The notes under the pieces were generated by a model that was not told where the DNA came from, searched no databases, and saw nothing but the letters and a program-made list of their open reading frames with translations. DNA of 64,000 bases, taken from the NCBI GenBank assembly GCA_964411985.1, contig CAYPNF010000019.1:1-64000 (forward strand), read 5' to 3'. The DNA comes from CAYPNF01 sp964411985. Lineage in GTDB: Bacteria; Verrucomicrobiota; Verrucomicrobiia; Limisphaerales; J093. Shown piece after piece: positions 47,023 through 57,000 of this stretch (the stretch's first letter is position 1; each line of letters opens with the position of its first letter). The translations under genes and the position numbers were made by a program.

Positions 47023-47043
47023 GGTAGGGTTTCACCCCATGGC
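47023..47043 (+). promoter_or_regulatory. Shared upstream element, copy 6 (EEP lipoprotein unit)
   Basis: Reads GGTAGGGTTTCACCCCATGG then C on the plus strand, 78 bp before the EEP gene start. Confidence 0.72.
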
Positions 47044-47121
47044 GAAGGAACCGCCTGCAAACTAGCGTGCTGCTGAGCTGAACACCCCGGCAACCAGAAC
47101 CGCCCGAAAAATGACTATGAC

Positions 47122-48180
47122 ATGAAAACCGCCAGTGATGGTGCCTTCGATGGGGTTGCTTCAAAAGGCAGCAGAAAGCTCACTTCGTCTCGCCTTCTGT
47201 GTTTTTTTGGGTTGTCTTGCGTGTGTTTGATCGCCACGGGCTGCATCAGCGGGCCTCCTTCAACGGTTCGAATCCAACCTGGGAGGGCGTTTGGGTCCGA
47301 GCAAGGCCACATTCGAGCCACCTCCGGTCTTAGGGTAGCCACCTACAACGTTTGGGGACTGCCATCCTGGATCAACGGGGCCTCCGGTAGTCGTTATTCA
47401 AGGATCGCCTGTGGACTGGATGAGCTGGAGTCCGATGTAGTATTGCTGCAAGAGGTGTGGACTTGTCGCAGTTTTGTCGAGCTTTCCGAACAAAAGCGAG
47501 GGCTGGAAAGGACTTGGTGGACCGCCTCTGCGAGGCGAAAGGGAGGATTTCTCGGTCAGAATGGGTTGTTGACCCTGTCTCGGTTTCCCATTACGGGAAC
47601 TGAGATTAGGCACTTCAAGAAAACCCACCTACCCGATTGCATGATGCGAAAGGGGGCCTTGAAGGTTACCGTCACTACTTCTGGTGGGCAGCGGTTCAAT
47701 ATATGGAATGTGCACCTACAGGATGGGGATGGAGTGCGTCAGCGTGTGCGTGTGGAGCAGACTGCCGAATTGATTCGATGGATCAATGAGGCCGGTGATG
47801 CCCAAACGGCTGACATTGTGGGGGGCGATTTCAATTTCACTCCAGAGAGCAATGAGTTTCGCCAATTTGTGGCTGCAGTAGGTCCCAGCATTCACCAGCT
47901 GGCAGGGTGTCCAGCCTTCGCCACTTGGGATGGGCTCAAACCTGGCGCGGGCCAGACCCTCGACCACATTTTTATCCGGTTGAAGCAACCGGAAGACAAG
48001 ATGTGGGGGTGGTCTCGGCGCATCTTCGCCACATCGCGATCAGAGGACCGTCTTTCGGATCACATGGGGGTGGAGGCCTTTTTGACCTTTGGAGGGAATC
48101 TGGAGAATCCCACAGACAGGTTAGTGCAGCGTGCGTCTCCCTCGAAGCTCCTGGAGTCAACAGCAATGGCTCCCCAATGA
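47122..48180 (+). CDS. Endonuclease/exonuclease/phosphatase (EEP) family lipoprotein
   Basis: A 352-residue protein with a lipoprotein signal (hydrophobic LLCFFGLSCVCLIATGC, lipobox IATGC). All EEP motifs are visible: ATYNVWGLP, DVVLLQEVW, GGDFNFTP, LDHIFI and LSDHMGVEA. The fold covers sphingomyelinases, inositol phosphatases and nucleases; the N-terminal pattern NVWGLP is closest to sphingomyelinase-like members. Anchored in the envelope, it may act on phospholipid or inositol-phosphate groups. It is followed 32 bp later by a glycosyltransferase gene, with which it probably forms one unit. Confidence 0.88.
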   Translation: MKTASDGAFDGVASKGSRKLTSSRLLCFFGLSCVCLIATGCISGPPSTVRIQPGRAFGSEQGHIRATSGLRVATYNVWGLPSWINGASGSRYSRIACGLDELESDVVLLQEVWTCRSFVELSEQKRGLERTWWTASARRKGGFLGQNGLLTLSRFPITGTEIRHFKKTHLPDCMMRKGALKVTVTTSGGQRFNIWNVHLQDGDGVRQRVRVEQTAELIRWINEAGDAQTADIVGGDFNFTPESNEFRQFVAAVGPSIHQLAGCPAFATWDGLKPGAGQTLDHIFIRLKQPEDKMWGWSRRIFATSRSEDRLSDHMGVEAFLTFGGNLENPTDRLVQRASPSKLLESTAMAPQ

Positions 48181-48212
48181 CCCTCGAAGCCACCTGACAA
48201 TTCGGATCCCTT

Positions 48213-49346
48213 ATGAGACTCATGTTCACCGTTCAAGGAGATGGCCGAGGGCATATGACGCAGGCCATTGCAGCTGCGCAAGTCCTCGAGGGACAAGGTC
48301 ACGAAATCGTGGCTGTCACCGTTGGCACGAGTCCAGAGAGAACGGTTCCCGCGTTCTTCAGCCAAGCCTTCGGCGATCTAATGAAACCCATGGCAAGTCC
48401 CGGGTTTTCCTTCCAGGGCGGAAGAGGGGTGGCAGCGCTTGCGACGCTGCGCCAGGCGTTAGGGGGACTGGGGCAGTATCGCCGGAGTCTGGCAAGTTTA
48501 GAGGTCATCATTGAAAAGGTACGACCCGACCTCATTATCAATTTCCTTGAGCCGCTCATGGGCGCTTTCAACCTCTTGAACCCCCATGCCATACCCGTGG
48601 TCGCGGTAGGCCATCAGTTCATGCTGGGTCACCCGGACTTTGTTCGAACCGGAAAATTCGCCTTCCAGCAATGGACGATGCGCCGGTATGTGGGCCTTGC
48701 AGGCGCAAGGTCCAACAGGCTTGGACTCTCTTTCTACCCCGCGCCTGCCGTGCCGACGCGGAGACTCACTGTCTGCCCACCTCTGCTTCGAAGGGAACTT
48801 TTCGACCTTCCGTCGGATGTGCCAGGCCACTTTCTGCTGGCCTATGTCCTGAACCAGGGTTACACGGATGACATTCTCCGATGGCATGCCGAGCATCGGG
48901 AGGTGGAGCTACACTGCTTTTGCGAGATGCCAAAGGTTGATCCCCTTTGGCATTATGATTCGACCTTGTCTTTTCACAGGCTGGACGGGACGAAGTTCCT
49001 GGGAATGATGGCCCAGAGCCGAGGGGTTGCGTGCACGGCTGGGTTTGAGTCAGTCAACGAAGCGGCTTGGCTCGGGAAGCCGCTGTTGGTGGTGCCGGTG
49101 GCCAACCACGTGGAGCAGTATCTCAACGCCTTGGATGCGGAAAAAGCAGGGTTGGCGGTGGCCTCCTCGAAGTTCGATCTGACGCCCCTGCTGACGCGCT
49201 CGAAGAGTGAAGCACATGAAGCTTTCCGCGCCTGGGTGCGGAGGGCCGGCGCTATCTTCCTGTCGGCGATTGACGAGGCCGCCAGAGAAGCCATGCCGGA
49301 TTCCGTTCCAGCCTATTCGGTTGCAGCGTCGGCGAAAGGCCGATAA
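48213..49346 (+). CDS. GT-B fold glycosyltransferase
   Basis: A 377-residue cytosolic protein starting MRLMFTVQGDGRGHMTQAIA, the N-terminal glycine loop typical of GT28/MGT-like GT-B glycosyltransferases. The donor-binding half carries GFESVNEAAWLGKPLLVVPV, matching the usual acceptor/UDP region. No membrane segment is present. Substrate unknown. The EEP lipoprotein in the same unit suggests a glycolipid substrate, though this is inference. Confidence 0.85.
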   Translation: MRLMFTVQGDGRGHMTQAIAAAQVLEGQGHEIVAVTVGTSPERTVPAFFSQAFGDLMKPMASPGFSFQGGRGVAALATLRQALGGLGQYRRSLASLEVIIEKVRPDLIINFLEPLMGAFNLLNPHAIPVVAVGHQFMLGHPDFVRTGKFAFQQWTMRRYVGLAGARSNRLGLSFYPAPAVPTRRLTVCPPLLRRELFDLPSDVPGHFLLAYVLNQGYTDDILRWHAEHREVELHCFCEMPKVDPLWHYDSTLSFHRLDGTKFLGMMAQSRGVACTAGFESVNEAAWLGKPLLVVPVANHVEQYLNALDAEKAGLAVASSKFDLTPLLTRSKSEAHEAFRAWVRRAGAIFLSAIDEAAREAMPDSVPAYSVAASAKGR

Positions 49347-49351
49347 ATGGA

Positions 49352-52300
49352 CTATCGAGGCTGAGCCCGTATTCGGTAAAAGCGGGCGCCAACGGAGGGC
49401 GGGTCGGGATCGGTGATTTCCAGTGGGCCGCTTGCGAGTACGGTCAGGTTGGTCCATGGGAGGAGCGGGCGAAATCCCGACTCGGACAGCAGTCGGTCGT
49501 TTTGACACTCTACTGTGTAGGTGCGATCTGCCCGAGCCGTCCAAGAGAGGCGGACCTGGCCTAGGGCGTAATGGACGCTCTGGATCTGGAGTGAAGGGGG
49601 CCCGGGTGTAGAATCATTGCGGCTTTCGTAATGGCCAAAGGGTGTGCCGCTGGCAACCGGGGTCTCAGGCGGGGCAAAGCATGCATTATCGAAGAACCCA
49701 ATATAGACTGCGTCCTCTTGAAGTGCCCGAATATTGAGTGCGATGCCCTGGACCCGACTCGGATCAAAGGGGAGGATACCCTCTGGTTGGTTGAACTCCG
49801 CCAGGGAGGCCCGCACTGTGTCCCATCCTCCAGGCCCGGGTAAGAAGGGTTTCCTGAACTCGATCCAGCTGTTTTCGCTGGATTTGATCTGCAATTCGAG
49901 CAAGCAAGGCAAGCCGTTTCCTTCTCTGAAATCGAAAGAGAACACATAATGGTCCCAGGCATTTGTATCGATGGGAAGGGACCAGACATGGTCAAAGTCG
50001 CGATACAGGCCGAAGGTAGAAACCGGCCCGACACCAGCGGGGGTATCGACGACCAGCATGGCAGCCTGACCGCCCTTGAGGCCCTGAATCCTCATGATGC
50101 CCCGGTCCATTTCGCGCGTGTTGGGTCCCGGGTATACATAAGTCGTCCACGGTTCCAGAGCCGCCCAGCCTGCAGGGCCGTTGGCCGAATCGCGGTTATC
50201 GAAGGTATCCCAAAGAGTTTGGGTTGAGATTGGGAGATTGAGGGTTTTTGGGCCGACGAAGCGAACGTTGTCCACGGATCCGAGGTATGTCACACCCGTC
50301 TGCTGCATCTGAACGTTGACGTGCAACTGGCTAACCTGGTCTGGATCGAAATGGCCGACCCATGTGGGTGAAGTGAAATCGCTGAGCGAAGCGGCAATCG
50401 TATCCCAGCCGTTGCTCGCAGGGAGGTTGGTTTTGGTGTAGTGGAGCTGCCCGCCACGTGCGTCCTGGATTTGCATTTCCAGAATTGTTGCCAGGCGTTC
50501 GGCTTCCTTGAAATCAAAGGCAAAGTTGTAGTTCGTCCAGAGAGTCAGATCGCGCGGGAGTGCCCAGTTGCTTGGGTAAGTATAGCTCAGGAAAAAACCG
50601 GAAAACTGTCCTGCGGCGGGCGGGTTCGTCACCACGGCGAAGATGGCTTGGCTCCCGTCGCTGGCATTTGTGTTGATCCCGGCCGCGAAAAACATGTCAT
50701 GTGCGATTTCACTGCGTTCGGCGTAGAGGAAGAGTTCCCAGGGAGCAAAACTAGCCGGGTCCGCACCCGCCTGACGGTCCTCGAAGCTATCGAGCATGTC
50801 AACGGACGCGTTCGGCGCGGTCTCCAAGCGCACCAACCAGTCGAAGGGACCTGTGGCGTTCTTCGGCACAGTAACGCTGAAGGTGTGTTGGTCCGTCCCG
50901 TTGTTGAGGGGGAATTCCTGTACGACGACTTGTTCTCCTGCGGAAAAGAGTTGAAGCACTGCTTTGTAGTACTGCTGGCTGGACAAGTACGGTTGCCACA
51001 GGCGGATCCGGTCCAAAGGAAGGGATAGCTCAGAGGGTAGCCAGCCGGGAATCTCCTGCCACTGGACCGTGATCGGATAGGTTGTCCCCGGCATGATGGA
51101 TGAGGGAAGGCTGAGAGGTCGAGCCGCCCACAACAAGCGGACCGGCTGGTAGTCATCAGCGATGCGGTTGTCACTCTGCAGCAAGGAAGCATGGAAAACG
51201 TAGTTACCTCCATCGCGAGAGGATACATACCAGGGATCATTCAGGTCAGGGTCTGGGACCGGCACTTGCACACGGACAGTTCCGCGCCCTGAAAGGGTGC
51301 CCGCATTTGTCTGAGCATAGACCAGGTTCGGAGACAAAACCCGCTCCAAACTTGCCACGAGTGTGAGGTCTGACTCTTGAAGATCATAGCTGACAGTCAG
51401 ACTGTAGTTGGAACCTGTGGGCCAGACCACCAGCGGCGCGTCGCTGATCCAGAGCTTGTTGCGGCTGAGATTGAGTTGTGACTGATCCACGCCGTTCTTG
51501 GAGGTGTAGGCATAAAGCCAGACGTAATCATCTCCTGCCAAAACCAGGGGGACGATGCCGTCCGAGTCGACTTCGATGATTCCACCTTTGGTGAGGTTCT
51601 CGATGGTTTTTCCCGCCAGCAGGGGGACGGAGCCTACGCTTAGCGTCGCAAGCTGGGTGGCTTCATTGAGTAGGCCGATGAGCACGCTTCCGTTCGCGCA
51701 GATCCGGTAATCGGCCTGCACATAGTTCGCGCCGACTCCTGTGAGGCTGATCACAGGAGTCAAACCGAAATAATCGTGATAGATGGCATGCAACCAGCTG
51801 TAACGGAGGTCCCAATCGTGCATGTCGGGCAAGGAAGGTTGGTAGTTCAGGTCGCCCAACCCGAATGTGTTTAGCGCGCTTTTGGCCTTACCGAGGTCCT
51901 TGACTTGAAGCGCGGGCATCGCTGGTTGCGAGCCGCGGACTCCCGTATGAGTTACGATCGTGGTTCCGGAGCCGGCGTTGATGCCATGCCAAATCTTCCA
52001 GGTGAGTAGGCTGTCGGTGAAGTCGTTGGTGAGAACTCCGAGATGGCCTACGCCACGCAGTGCGAGTGGTGCATAGAGGGTGTAGTTGACCCCTGAGTCC
52101 AATCCAGGAGTTGCGAGACTGACATCGACCCCGAATAGAGAACCCATCCTATCCGCCCAATTGGTGTTGGGATGTCCATAGGTATTGAACTGGCCAGGGA
52201 GATCGGCATTCGCGTGAATGTGGATGCCATGCTGAACGACTTTGGTGGCAACGCGGTCCAGGTCCTCTGGCTCCATTTGGTAACAGCGAGAGAGGAGAAG

Positions 52301-53863
52301 GGCCGAGCTGTTTGTATATCGATCGAGAGCCAACTGTTGGTCGTCGAGCATCGTCAGTTGATAGCCTAAACGACGCAGAGTTCCCCAGAGCATGGCATTC
52401 TCCTGGTTAGCTCGCGGCCAACCCATTGCTGCGGACTTCGGCCAATAGAGCGCAATGTCCGGTGATGGTCGCGATGAGCCGGGAAGCAGTCTTTCGAGTT
52501 GGAGGGTCTCCATTTTTTGGAACGTTTGGACGAGATTGGTGTAGGCCGTTTTGGGATATCGGTTCTGCTGGACTACTCCGAACCCTCGTTCACGAACAAA
52601 AACACCGGCGAATGCGTCGCGATCATTCCACGTGAAGACATGAACGCCGATGGCTCCAGACAGGAGGGATTCCCACACCGCACCTATCAGGGCCTTTGGT
52701 TGTCGCTCCGCAGATCCCAGGAGGAGATCATCGGTGGTACTATGACCCGTTTCTGTGATCAGTATGGGAAGGCCGGAATTGGCCAGGTGCTTGGCGATTC
52801 CAAAATCAACGGAGCGCAGTTCTCCGGTGAAGGTGGCCCAAGCGTAATTGTTGATGGCCCAGAAATCCAGGGGAGCACCTCGGCGGGCGCAAGCCGCCAC
52901 GATCGTCTTGGCGTCCTCGCAAGTGTAATTGGCGTCGTTGCCGATGAAGAGACTTCCGATCATGGAGTATGTGCGAAGGTGGTGAGGGTCGCCAAGTTTT
53001 GCGGCCTCAGCTCCCAGGGCGACATACTCCGCGATGCTGTGCTCGCGCCAGAGGGTTAAGTCGTGGTAGCCAGCATTCTTACGGTCCCGAGGGTATTCCC
53101 GAAACATGGGAACCTCTGCGAAACTGGCGTAGTGGCTACCCCAGGTCGCGTTCAAGGCCTGAATGTCGTTGTATCGGGAGGCGAGGAATTGGTGGCAGCT
53201 GGCCAAGGAATAGGGATCAAAGCCGAGGTAACGATGGTCGGGATTCCATAGGTCAAAATAGGCGTATTCGTTGCCCAGGATCCAGGCGGCGATTTCTGGG
53301 GAGTTCTGGTAACGCTTGGTGACGGTGAAAACGAAGTTGGAATAGGCCGCACGCGCTTGTGGATGCTCGTAGTTCAGAACCACCGAGACCCTTTGGGCAC
53401 CGTTGGTGGCTTGCCAATGATCGTTGATGGCTTTCCAATCATCCGGGAACCATCCGGGAGCGTATTGAAAGCCGATCAGCACAAAAAGCCGCAAACCGAG
53501 CTCCCTCGCCTTGGACACAAGAAAGTCAGGCTTGGACCAATCATAGACACCCGGGGAGGTTTCCAACGTATTCCAGACAAACTCCGCCCGCACCGAGTTC
53601 GCATGCATCTTCTTGAACTCAACTAGGTCGTACTCAAGTTGCTCGAAGGTCTGGTTGGCGCCGACCGGTGGATTGAAGGTCTGGTATGCGAAACCCCGCG
53701 GCATGAAATACTGACAAGTGTTAGGATCCCACAAATAGCCATGGTTCAGCATGAGCATCTGGCCCGTGTATCCAGTCAACGGGAGACTGAGCAGGTACCA
53801 GACCATCCAGAAGCAGGAAAAGCCTTTTGCCTGAGACCACCCGAATGGGTGTGGGAGTCTCAC
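49352..53863 (-). CDS. Large secreted GH42/GH5-like glycosidase with duplicated C-terminal modules
   Basis: A 1503-residue protein with an N-terminal signal (~18-40) and a TIM-barrel glycosidase (~45-460). The acid/base glutamate is in GNEYA near residue 198 and the nucleophile in ITETGH near 369, so it should be active. Middle beta domains follow, then two similar ~170-residue modules (around ~1030-1205 and ~1215-1395, each ending in a motif like LGSVDNVRF or IGFFDNACF). These resemble CIA30-type carbohydrate-binding folds, and a C-terminal beta domain follows. GTG start at 53863. It is divergent from the giant gene across 162 bp. Confidence 0.85.
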   Translation of the reverse strand: MRLPHPFGWSQAKGFSCFWMVWYLLSLPLTGYTGQMLMLNHGYLWDPNTCQYFMPRGFAYQTFNPPVGANQTFEQLEYDLVEFKKMHANSVRAEFVWNTLETSPGVYDWSKPDFLVSKARELGLRLFVLIGFQYAPGWFPDDWKAINDHWQATNGAQRVSVVLNYEHPQARAAYSNFVFTVTKRYQNSPEIAAWILGNEYAYFDLWNPDHRYLGFDPYSLASCHQFLASRYNDIQALNATWGSHYASFAEVPMFREYPRDRKNAGYHDLTLWREHSIAEYVALGAEAAKLGDPHHLRTYSMIGSLFIGNDANYTCEDAKTIVAACARRGAPLDFWAINNYAWATFTGELRSVDFGIAKHLANSGLPILITETGHSTTDDLLLGSAERQPKALIGAVWESLLSGAIGVHVFTWNDRDAFAGVFVRERGFGVVQQNRYPKTAYTNLVQTFQKMETLQLERLLPGSSRPSPDIALYWPKSAAMGWPRANQENAMLWGTLRRLGYQLTMLDDQQLALDRYTNSSALLLSRCYQMEPEDLDRVATKVVQHGIHIHANADLPGQFNTYGHPNTNWADRMGSLFGVDVSLATPGLDSGVNYTLYAPLALRGVGHLGVLTNDFTDSLLTWKIWHGINAGSGTTIVTHTGVRGSQPAMPALQVKDLGKAKSALNTFGLGDLNYQPSLPDMHDWDLRYSWLHAIYHDYFGLTPVISLTGVGANYVQADYRICANGSVLIGLLNEATQLATLSVGSVPLLAGKTIENLTKGGIIEVDSDGIVPLVLAGDDYVWLYAYTSKNGVDQSQLNLSRNKLWISDAPLVVWPTGSNYSLTVSYDLQESDLTLVASLERVLSPNLVYAQTNAGTLSGRGTVRVQVPVPDPDLNDPWYVSSRDGGNYVFHASLLQSDNRIADDYQPVRLLWAARPLSLPSSIMPGTTYPITVQWQEIPGWLPSELSLPLDRIRLWQPYLSSQQYYKAVLQLFSAGEQVVVQEFPLNNGTDQHTFSVTVPKNATGPFDWLVRLETAPNASVDMLDSFEDRQAGADPASFAPWELFLYAERSEIAHDMFFAAGINTNASDGSQAIFAVVTNPPAAGQFSGFFLSYTYPSNWALPRDLTLWTNYNFAFDFKEAERLATILEMQIQDARGGQLHYTKTNLPASNGWDTIAASLSDFTSPTWVGHFDPDQVSQLHVNVQMQQTGVTYLGSVDNVRFVGPKTLNLPISTQTLWDTFDNRDSANGPAGWAALEPWTTYVYPGPNTREMDRGIMRIQGLKGGQAAMLVVDTPAGVGPVSTFGLYRDFDHVWSLPIDTNAWDHYVFSFDFREGNGLPCLLELQIKSSENSWIEFRKPFLPGPGGWDTVRASLAEFNQPEGILPFDPSRVQGIALNIRALQEDAVYIGFFDNACFAPPETPVASGTPFGHYESRNDSTPGPPSLQIQSVHYALGQVRLSWTARADRTYTVECQNDRLLSESGFRPLLPWTNLTVLASGPLEITDPDPPSVGARFYRIRAQPR

Positions 53864-54025
53864 ATGGACAGCATGACACGAGGATGACGTTTTCTCAAAT
53901 GGATGTTCCAGCGGTTCTCGGTGGGGATGCGAAGTTACCCCCTTCGGTTGCGGGCGAGGCCTCCCCGTGATAGGGTAAAGTCGGGAGCAGAGCAGGGATG
54001 AGGTATCTTAGCAACGGGTGTCACG

Positions 54026-57000
54026 ATGGTTCGACTACTTCCACCAGTCGTCTTGGTGTTCACCGCTGTGGTGATCGCTTTACGGTTCCCTCTATCTGCG
54101 GCTGGCACGCCTAGCTCACAAGCAGTCCTCCCAGCCTACTCCGGGCAGGGAGAGTTGGCTGCGAGGGCTGAGGAGATCTTTCGATGCCTACAACCGCTTA
54201 CATTCCACTATGCTGATTTGAGCGAGGCTCAGGCCAAGATGTTAGCGGTCCGCGATGCGAACTACGAGAGAGTCTTGCGGGAGAAAGAGAGAGATCAATG
54301 GTTTGCGGCCCTTCTCGCAACCTCCGAGCACGAACCATTCGCCATTCGGGGCCGCTTCGGCACTTGGCGCGGACTGATCGAGTTTTTAGCAGAAAAGGGA
54401 GCGCTGGTTGAGGTATGGGCCTGTGGGGAGGCTGGAACACGGCAGCCAAGGCGAATACCTGCCCTCGAATGGGCTAAGCTCAGGCGACAACGATACGAGC
54501 GACCTACTGTGATCACCGCGACCTACCCAGAGCATCCCGGGGAATCAGCGGCGACCTATCGTGTGGAATTCGGATTCCAAGCGGCTGCTCAGGTCCTGAC
54601 AGCTAAGCAGGCTTACCAGCGGCACCTCACGCTCCAACTCACGATGTCGGAGATCCTGGGAGCGCTGAATAGCGAAGGGCTTCCGGACGCAGAGGCCCAA
54701 TGGAAGGCCTTGCTGGCGGCAAAGAGAGATCGAGGTTTCACCGTTCTTGAAGCCCCTTCCAAGCCGTCCGCCCCCCAAGACCTCTTCGTGGCTGTTGAGT
54801 ATGAGGTGGATGACTTGAATCACTTCCGGCGAGTCCTCCAAATCTATCGTGACTCCCAAGTCCGCCAGCACGTCTCGGGGGGGATACAGTGCCTCCTCCT
54901 TCAGGCGGAAGGTCGAACGCCAGTTCGGGAAGTATTTGCATACCAACGAGCGATCGCTGGGGACGAACTAATCCTGACCGCCAATCCTCTTGCATCTCAG
55001 GATCGAGTTGAATTGCGCGTCGAAGACCCGGCACAGCCGGACCCGCGAAAATGGAATGTCCTGGAGTTTGGCGAACCGAAGCTTCTCAAGCAGGCTTCCC
55101 TGGCGCATTTCGCTTTGATCAGTGCCTATTTGGAGCGAAACCGCAAAGCCCTTGCCATGCGACAGGCCAACCTCAATCTGGTCGCGGAACCCATCATAGC
55201 TGGTCTGAACATCGGCGGAGGGTTGGCTGGCGTGGCTTTCCCCCTCGGCGCCGCCGCTCGGCTTGCTTATGACGCTGCCGTAGTTCCCTGGCTGATTCCC
55301 GATGTCCCAAGCGTCAAGCAAATGCGACATCTTTTGCAGCTCCTGGCTGCCAAGGAATGCCATCCAGAGTTGAAGACCAAACCGGCTGAGTTCCTGCAAA
55401 AGGAGGACGTGAGGACGCTGGGGACAACTTTGAAGGATCTGACTACCACCGACGTGGCGGGCTTCTTGCAGCGAATCGGAGAGGAGGATCTGAGAGCCAT
55501 GCTCCGGATTGCCAAGATGGAGCGAATCGATGCCAAAGTCGTCAATCTACTAAGTATCCTTGCCGACGCCGGGAAGGTCAGTGGATGGACTGACGAGAGC
55601 GGCGTGCAGCGGGATTTCTTCAATAATATCTATTTTTCCATGACTGGCGAAATAAGTATTAACTACAGCATTGCTGCTTTGGCGGGAGCAGAAACCGTAA
55701 CCCCTTTGTCCGGAGTGTCTCTTTACGACCTGGCTCGCGGCAACGGGCCCGCAGAGGCCTGGCTTCAATACTTCAACTTTACTGTGGACTTTCGTGCGGT
55801 TCTGAACACCCTGGCACGGCTTTCCCATAGGACTTTGGCGGACAAGGAACTGAAGAGACCGTTTCCGTATGCGCCTCGACTGAGCGACCTCTCTGCCTAT
55901 GAGATTCGGATTTTTGGTTTCCCCGTTCTCCTTTTCTATAAGAGGGGGCTGATTCGCGCCGACATGGAGGCGTATGAGAACGACTATGCCTATGGTCTGC
56001 TTGGATCCAAGATCGTGGAACACTTTCCTTCGCGTGAAGATCTCGAGGAGGAGATCGGTGCTGGGCGATTGGTGCCGTTGGGCTATGTGCGTGTGCCTTC
56101 AGGAAAGAACGGTTGGAAGGAAACCAACCTCGCGGTTTTCGCCCACCGTATTCCTTCAGGCAAGTACCGAGGCAAAACGTCGATTGTGATCTATGGCCTC
56201 AAAGCCTATCGCGAGCACTCGAAGTTGATCGAGAAGGAGCGAGATCGTTTCAAGCAGTATGAGCGGGGGCTTAGGGAGGGAGCAGTCTTGGAGCAATGGG
56301 CTGGAGCCACTTCAGGCTCCATTCAGTCCGTTCAATTCCCGCGCCCCGAATCGGTGATTCACGTTGGGCCAAGGGCGGCAGAGGAGATCTATGAACCTCT
56401 CTTGGCGAGCCTCTTGGAACTACGCCGCGGTGCATTGCTGGATTCCTGGGGCTTGCCCTTGAAGGAGTCGGAACGGGAAGAACTCAAAACGTTGCGGGAA
56501 CGCTTGGCCGAAAGGGGAATTGACGTCGCGGAAGGAAACCCGCTGGACCAAGTGGATGAATTCAATGCCAGCTTCCGCTATAGACGGCGAGGCCAGGGTG
56601 GTTGGGAGGCGATGAAAGTTACACTTATTCCCGGCTTGAGTGACGTGACCCGGGAGGTGGAGAAGTCCGAGGAAGCTCGGATGATCGAGGAAATGCGGCA
56701 TGAGGCTGCTACCGGCCAGACGGCAGGCGTGGTTCTGGTTAATGAGGCACTGGTCAACGAAGGACAATTCGAAGTCGGCCCGCTCCTGACCAACCACCAA
56801 GGTCATGCAATTGGGGCCGGGGTTAAGAGTGGTGTCAAAGCGTTGGAGGGCATCTTCGAACTGGTTGACCGATTGCCGGCGGTGGATCGTATGCGTCTCG
56901 AGTTCAACCATTTCGCCTCAACCATTGTCGAACTCGACGTCGACGGAGATGGAACCTGCGAGAAGGTTTTCCTCACGATAGAATTCCCTGTCGACGAGGT

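Noticed and set aside
46946..47043. CRISPR-like interpretation of the repeated element.
   Set aside because: The copies are in both orientations, irregularly spaced over 12 kb and accompany individual promoters; there are no spacers or cas genes.
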